Below, in pieces: positions 59,918 through 64,000 of a DNA stretch of 64,000 nucleotides (its first letter is position 1; each line of letters starts with the position of its first letter). The DNA is taken from NCBI GenBank assembly GCA_033964015.1, contig CM066913.1:8116953-8180952 (forward strand), written 5' to 3'. Position numbers and translations under genes: made by a program. The stretch is from Scolanthus callimorphus (taxonomy: Eukaryota > Cnidaria > Anthozoa > Actiniaria > Edwardsiidae). The notes beneath the pieces were generated by a model. The model saw nothing but the letters and a program-made list of their open reading frames with translations. It did not search any database and was not told the origin of the DNA.

Positions 59918-61414
59918 AATAATGGAAATCGGGGATCCTAAAGAATCCATGCAAAGACTTTGTATAAATCCAATTTTTGTATTATTACTATGTAAACTGA
60001 TAACTGCTATCGAAGACATACAGAAACAAATAAAACAGGACCTCAACAGATAGACGGCCGCGACACTGACAATGACAATGACAGTTACCGAGAGGGCAGA
60101 AAGGGACGTTTCAGGGCCGTTTACGTTCAAAACGCTTGCAAAATCCCCTCAATCTTTCCGTATAATGTGACCTGTGGTTCTCTCAAACAACCCAGCTTGG
60201 CGAACTCTCAGCTTAACTGAAATTTGCATTATATGGGCATTCAATAGTAAGAATTACATTGTAATAGCTCTCGCTATCAAATTTCACAGTTTGAAAACTG
60301 AATGGCAAGAAATCAAAAAGGTCTATCCATCCGCTCGAAAAAAAAATCAGAAATATTGCAAATTTGTACTGATTTGTACAGTTATTTTCGCTTACTTCTT
60401 GTGAATTTAACTGTATTTAAGCTCAATTGAACTGGACTCAATTGAACCTAAAATTGCGACACCCCCCTTAACGATTTTCCTAATGACGGATGTACTCTAG
60501 TAATTATTTAGTGATTACGCGCGGCGCGCGCCACGAGGAAGGAGGCAGTTAGGGACCGGTCAGGGGGGTGGAGGAGAAAATACCTGTGATCCAAAATATT
60601 TTCAAGAACCCCACCTGATAGCATTGATTGTTTTCGGGAGGCCCCTCTGATAAACTAAAACATTTCAGGACCCCCCTGCTTACCCTCCATCCATGTCAGT
60701 CAAAATGATTCAAACAGGTCCTGAAGGGGGTCCAAATCCCATTTCTCAGTGTAAAAGTTTCGCAAGATCCCAGTCCTAAAGTTTTCCCAGTCAAAGTTTT
60801 CAAAATCCCAGCGTTAAAAAGTGACTTTTAGACATGTGTACAGAGTGTTTGTATTGCAGTCGTAGGGCAAAATTTTAAAAGCAGTTCACAAATTTTTAAA
60901 GCCACTCTTTACAGACATTGATATTTGATTGTTGGTTCAGTTAAAAGCAAATTAAAAAGTATTTTCTCCTCCACCCCCCTCTCCGACATAAATAATGACC
61001 GGTCCCTAACGTACCTACTCATGACGGCCATGTCCCCCCCCCCCCCCCCCCAAAAAAAAAATGCCTGGCCCGGTGCATTTGCATAGCACCGTGCGCGCTC
61101 TCCCAGAAAGACCGCGGTTCCTCGTGCCCACTGATCATAACAAGATTGAACAAGAATATGTAACTTACATTTTTTTAAAGAAAATTATATGCAGTTAGTA
61201 AGAAGAGCTAACAGTGGGAACAGTGGGAACAGTGGGATAGTATTTCCCTCAGAAAGGATCCGATGAGGATACAAGAAAAGTTCGATTCATGAATGGGTGG
61301 ATGAATGAAACAACTTGACTTGACTTGGATGGAAATGAGATGTGCTGACAAGATGAGATTTTATACTCAAAATTCTGTTATTACAATGATATTTTTAAAG
61401 CTCAAAAGTTACCC
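59918..61414. other. Intergenic; one TIR element and a C/A homopolymer
   Basis: Downstream of the lectin gene. A TIR element occupies 60,549-61,009 (own entry). A run of about 18 C followed by 10 A lies at 61,034-61,061, a likely assembly trouble spot. No gene seen. Confidence 0.45.
60549..61009. mobile_element. TIR element with TTAGGGACCGGTCA ends
   Basis: TTAGGGACCGGTCA at the left and TGACCGGTCCCTAA at the right are perfect inverted ends. Subterminal TGGAGGAGAAAATA / TATTTTCTCCTCCA also pair. The interior is non-coding and rich in CCCCCCTG. Confidence 0.75.
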
Positions 61415-62199
61415 ATGAAGAAAGGATATTCCAGTAGCCCGTCTAAGCCGTTGTTTTTGGAGGACATTTCAAGTGATTCTTCATCTTCAGAAGACGAGAA
61501 ACTTCAGTCGCTCATCACTCGTAGCAAATCCGTTTACAGCTACACTTCAAACACGAGCAAAATTTCGAGAAGCTCGCCACTTCTGCGAAAAATATCCAGC
61601 ATCTTTAAAAAGAACGATAAAACTGAGAACAATTCATGTGCGAAAAGAGCAAGAAGTTTATCATTTGACAACCCGTTGTTGGCACTTGACTCTTTCGCAG
61701 AGTCAACAGCAAGCTCGAGTTTATCCGATATTGGCGATGATGATTTCGCCGAGAAGAATCCAAGTCAATTTTTTCCAAACCCAAAGCTGTTGCCCAACTT
61801 ATCACAGGTTTGTTTTAAAGTACTGATCGGAGGAATGTTAATGATTTTCAACTTTCTAGCACGGTACTTACAGGAGTACCAGTGACTGAAAAGGAAAGTC
61901 GTTTTTTTTTTAAATCAACAACAAAAGTAACTAAGTTTGGGTCGGTTTTGAATGCTGAAAAATATGCTTTGCTCAGAGAACTAGATTTTCAGATTGAGCT
62001 TGATTGTAAAACTCACATTTTTGTAATCCTGCATCAAAAGAGAATGACATCTCAGCTCAATAGGCAGATCTGCTTGGACAAGAAGTGCTATCATAAGTTT
62101 CTGCATCATGGAAACATGGCTTACTATATCAATGTAGCATTCGAAAGAAAGAAAAGAGAGAAAGAAATGGAAATTGTCAGATCTAGGGCTGGTGCCTAA
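61415..62199 (+). CDS. Possible two-part gene, unidentified (Ser-rich N-terminal part)
   Basis: The first part, 61,415-61,807, encodes 131 residues, Ser/Lys/Asp-rich (ISSDSSSSEDEKLQ, ISRSSPLLRKISSIF, ASSSLSDIGDDDFAEK), and ends at CAG|GTTTGT, a plausible donor. A second open stretch from about 61,874 to a stop at 62,199 encodes ~108 residues with ELDFQIELDCKTHIFVILH and RKKREKEMEIVRSRAGA. The joining phase with the obvious acceptor (TTACAG at 61,873) does not match, so either another acceptor is used, an indel is present (a 10-T run lies at about 61,906-61,915), or the two are unrelated. I do not recognise a family. Confidence 0.35.
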
Positions 62200-64000
62200 A
62201 GGCTAAAAATCAGAAATGTCATGCCTACTTACGTCTAGAGAGAAAATGTCATGCCTTAAACCATAAAGTAGTTTATCAAAACATCTCTAACTCTAAACAA
62301 GGCAGACAAGGAGATCTATGCTCAGAATGGAAAATGGATTGTTTCCATTTTCTGTTGAAAAGGTTTTTTTTGTAGGTGCTGACACCAAGCTACTTTCCAT
62401 ACCTTCCAAGTTCGGCTGCGTTACCAGCGTGGTCGATCCTGTTAGTGTAGTGGATAACATGTCGGACTAGTATACCGAAGCCATGAGGTTCGAATCCCAC
62501 TCACGACAATTTACTTTTTCTCATATTATCTTAGCTGGCTTGTTTCTATATCTTTATTTTCCAGAGCATTCGCGTTCGAGATAAGTCAGTGCCTCACTCA
62601 TTCTCTGTTAACGATTGCCACCCATGTCGCATGGTAAAATATCAATATATTTTATTCTGAGCGTGCCAGTAATCATCAATGCCACGAAATAATAGAAGTT
62701 TACAATATATTTCATGTAAATAAATTCACCTTTACGGAGTTAGCAGACTTACAGAGGTCATCTAAATACCATTTACCTGTGACATTGTGATAAAAACATG
62801 TGTCGCACGGAAGAAATTTCACGCAAAAAGGTTATGAAAAATCATTTTCTCAAGCAACATTGGCCGGGATGAAAGTTTAAGTTGAAGATACATATGTTAG
62901 ACATAATTTGAGTGACCTATGGTGGACCCAGAGCTTAATGTTTTTGTTTGAGTCGTCTCGAAAGTGGTGTCGCACACATTTTGGTCATATACGTTATTTA
63001 CTACAAAATTGCCGATATTTTCTCCCTTTAAGCTATTTTTAAAGTAAAAGGCGAGTATCCTATGCTTTGGTTATATCCTACCTTCGATATAAAATGCTTT
63101 TGATCTGAAGAAAACAATCGCTCGTCGACGACACGTGTCTCTTGAACACCAATTGGTGTAATTGTTTCGTGTGCGTCATTTACGTTATGTGATAAAGGTC
63201 AACGTAGCGTGCTGAACTTTTAGCAGATTGAAACCTAATGAAGTTTATCTTAGAACATGACCCACCACGTAATAACAATGTGCTATTCATTGAACGTTAT
63301 CAGCCAGTTGCTGAAATATGGCTTGTCAAATGTCTGTTGTCACAAACGTTATCATAACGTAGATTACAGTGTAATCTTGTTTGCTACAGATAACCCTAAG
63401 GAATTCATGAAGTTGAGTGGAAATCAGTCTCATTTCATTGCTAATTACCCTGGTGATGGAAAGCATGCACGTTTAAAGTTTCAAAGTTCATTCTTTTGCG
63501 CCAAACAGCAAGTAGAGAACACGTGGACAGCCTTTTACTGTATTTTCCAATTAAAGCTTTCCTTTTGGAATTTTGTTTCTACAGAATGAAAATGTTGGCT
63601 TTATGGGTGTAAGAGGATGCTTTGGGGGTGTATTGAATCGTTTACTTTTAAAATACTGAACTGTATCGGTCACCATGTTCAATTAAGTATAATATAACGT
63701 AAATGACTTGCGTTATAACGTAAGTGACAGGAAGTTGTTTAATGTGTTGTTTCACTTGGAAGTGGAAATTGTTTTGTAAATTGTAACAAATTACATTTTA
63801 TTTATTTATTAAATCATTTGCCACACAGGCCTATATAGATCATGCCGTTAAGCTGAGTTTTTTGTCTATTTTGTTTTACCTGAATTTTAAAAAGTTTATC
63901 CCACTAAAATCGCTTTAACTTTTTTTCTTTTCAAGATATTAAGGAACAAATTTGGGAAATTTCTCTTGAGATACCTCGCAGCAATTTGCAATAGTTCCCT
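62200..64000. other. Right flank, no supported gene
   Basis: Besides the tRNA-like segment at 62,430-62,508 I see only short frames without domains. The frame at 63,257-63,589 contains ATDNPKEFMKLSGNQSHF but lacks recognisable motifs and clear exon borders. Confidence 0.4.
62430..62508 (+). repeat. tRNA-like segment (SINE head or tRNA pseudogene)
   Basis: A-box-like TTAGTGTAGTGGATAACATG and B-box-like GGTTCGAATCCC at tRNA spacing. A CGG / CCG anticodon-stem remnant is present, but the T stem and acceptor stem mispair. It is followed by a T-rich stretch like the 27.2-kb copy. Confidence 0.45.

Noticed and set aside
63257..63589. A 110-codon frame near the right edge as a gene
   Set aside because: No recognisable domain, no splice borders, and it lies in AT-rich sequence where such frames arise by chance.

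Overview
The window looks like nuclear DNA of an anthozoan cnidarian, most likely a stony coral. It is AT-rich and full of short inverted-repeat transposons. It carries intron-split animal genes (homologues of FAM120A and CFAP276), intronless rhodopsin-like receptors, secreted WAP and C-type lectin genes, TTAGGG-like repeats, and one large Polinton/Maverick (adintovirus-like) element. The species assignment is inference; the gene and element calls come from reading the sequence.

Layout. 1-12.4 kb is repeat-dominated: a truncated CR1/L2-type retrotransposon (3.4-5.3 kb), at least five copies of a ~0.6-kb repeat (here called R600), several TIR elements, a TTAGGG-like tract (10.94-11.11 kb) and a G-rich satellite (11.17-11.82 kb). 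12.5-23.2 kb holds a head-to-head pair: CFAP276-like (minus, 4 exons found) and FAM120A-like (plus, 7 exons, 1072 aa). 25.3-26.6 kb is a long inverted repeat. 28.5-48.8 kb is a receptor neighbourhood: one intact class A GPCR (28,536-29,561), a decayed fragment (30.3 kb), and a second GPCR split by the Polinton. 52.2-54.7 kb is a three-exon secreted WAP peptide gene. 57.3-59.9 kb is a four-exon secreted apple/PAN plus C-type lectin gene. 61.4-62.2 kb may hold an unidentified gene. The rest is mostly TIR elements and low-complexity sequence.

The Polinton (32,330-47,649; 15.3 kb) has 274/276-bp terminal inverted repeats, differing only in four homopolymer lengths, and is flanked by CAACGA. It sits inside a minus-strand GPCR gene, and the host reading frame lines up exactly across the insertion. 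It encodes a protein-primed DNA polymerase B (broken at two places), a retroviral-type integrase, a packaging ATPase, a major capsid protein (broken near its end), a penton-like minor capsid protein, and a block of small membrane or coiled-coil virion-type proteins. No maturation protease was recognised.

The most unusual part is its own transcription layer. A TFIIB-like factor (zinc ribbon, B-reader-like motif, two cyclin-like repeats) is the first gene at one end. Twelve of the fourteen starts examined have a TTTAAA box 20-29 nt upstream. The boxes fall into two types: an AACGGTTTAAAGA form at the TFIIB-like, zinc-repeat and polymerase genes (two of them inside the TIRs), and a TTTAAAGAT / TTTAAAAAC form at the virion genes. 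For several virion genes the whole interval between box and start codon is a perfect inverted repeat. This suggests a self-encoded, two-class promoter system in a Polinton, which I do not know as a described feature of the group.
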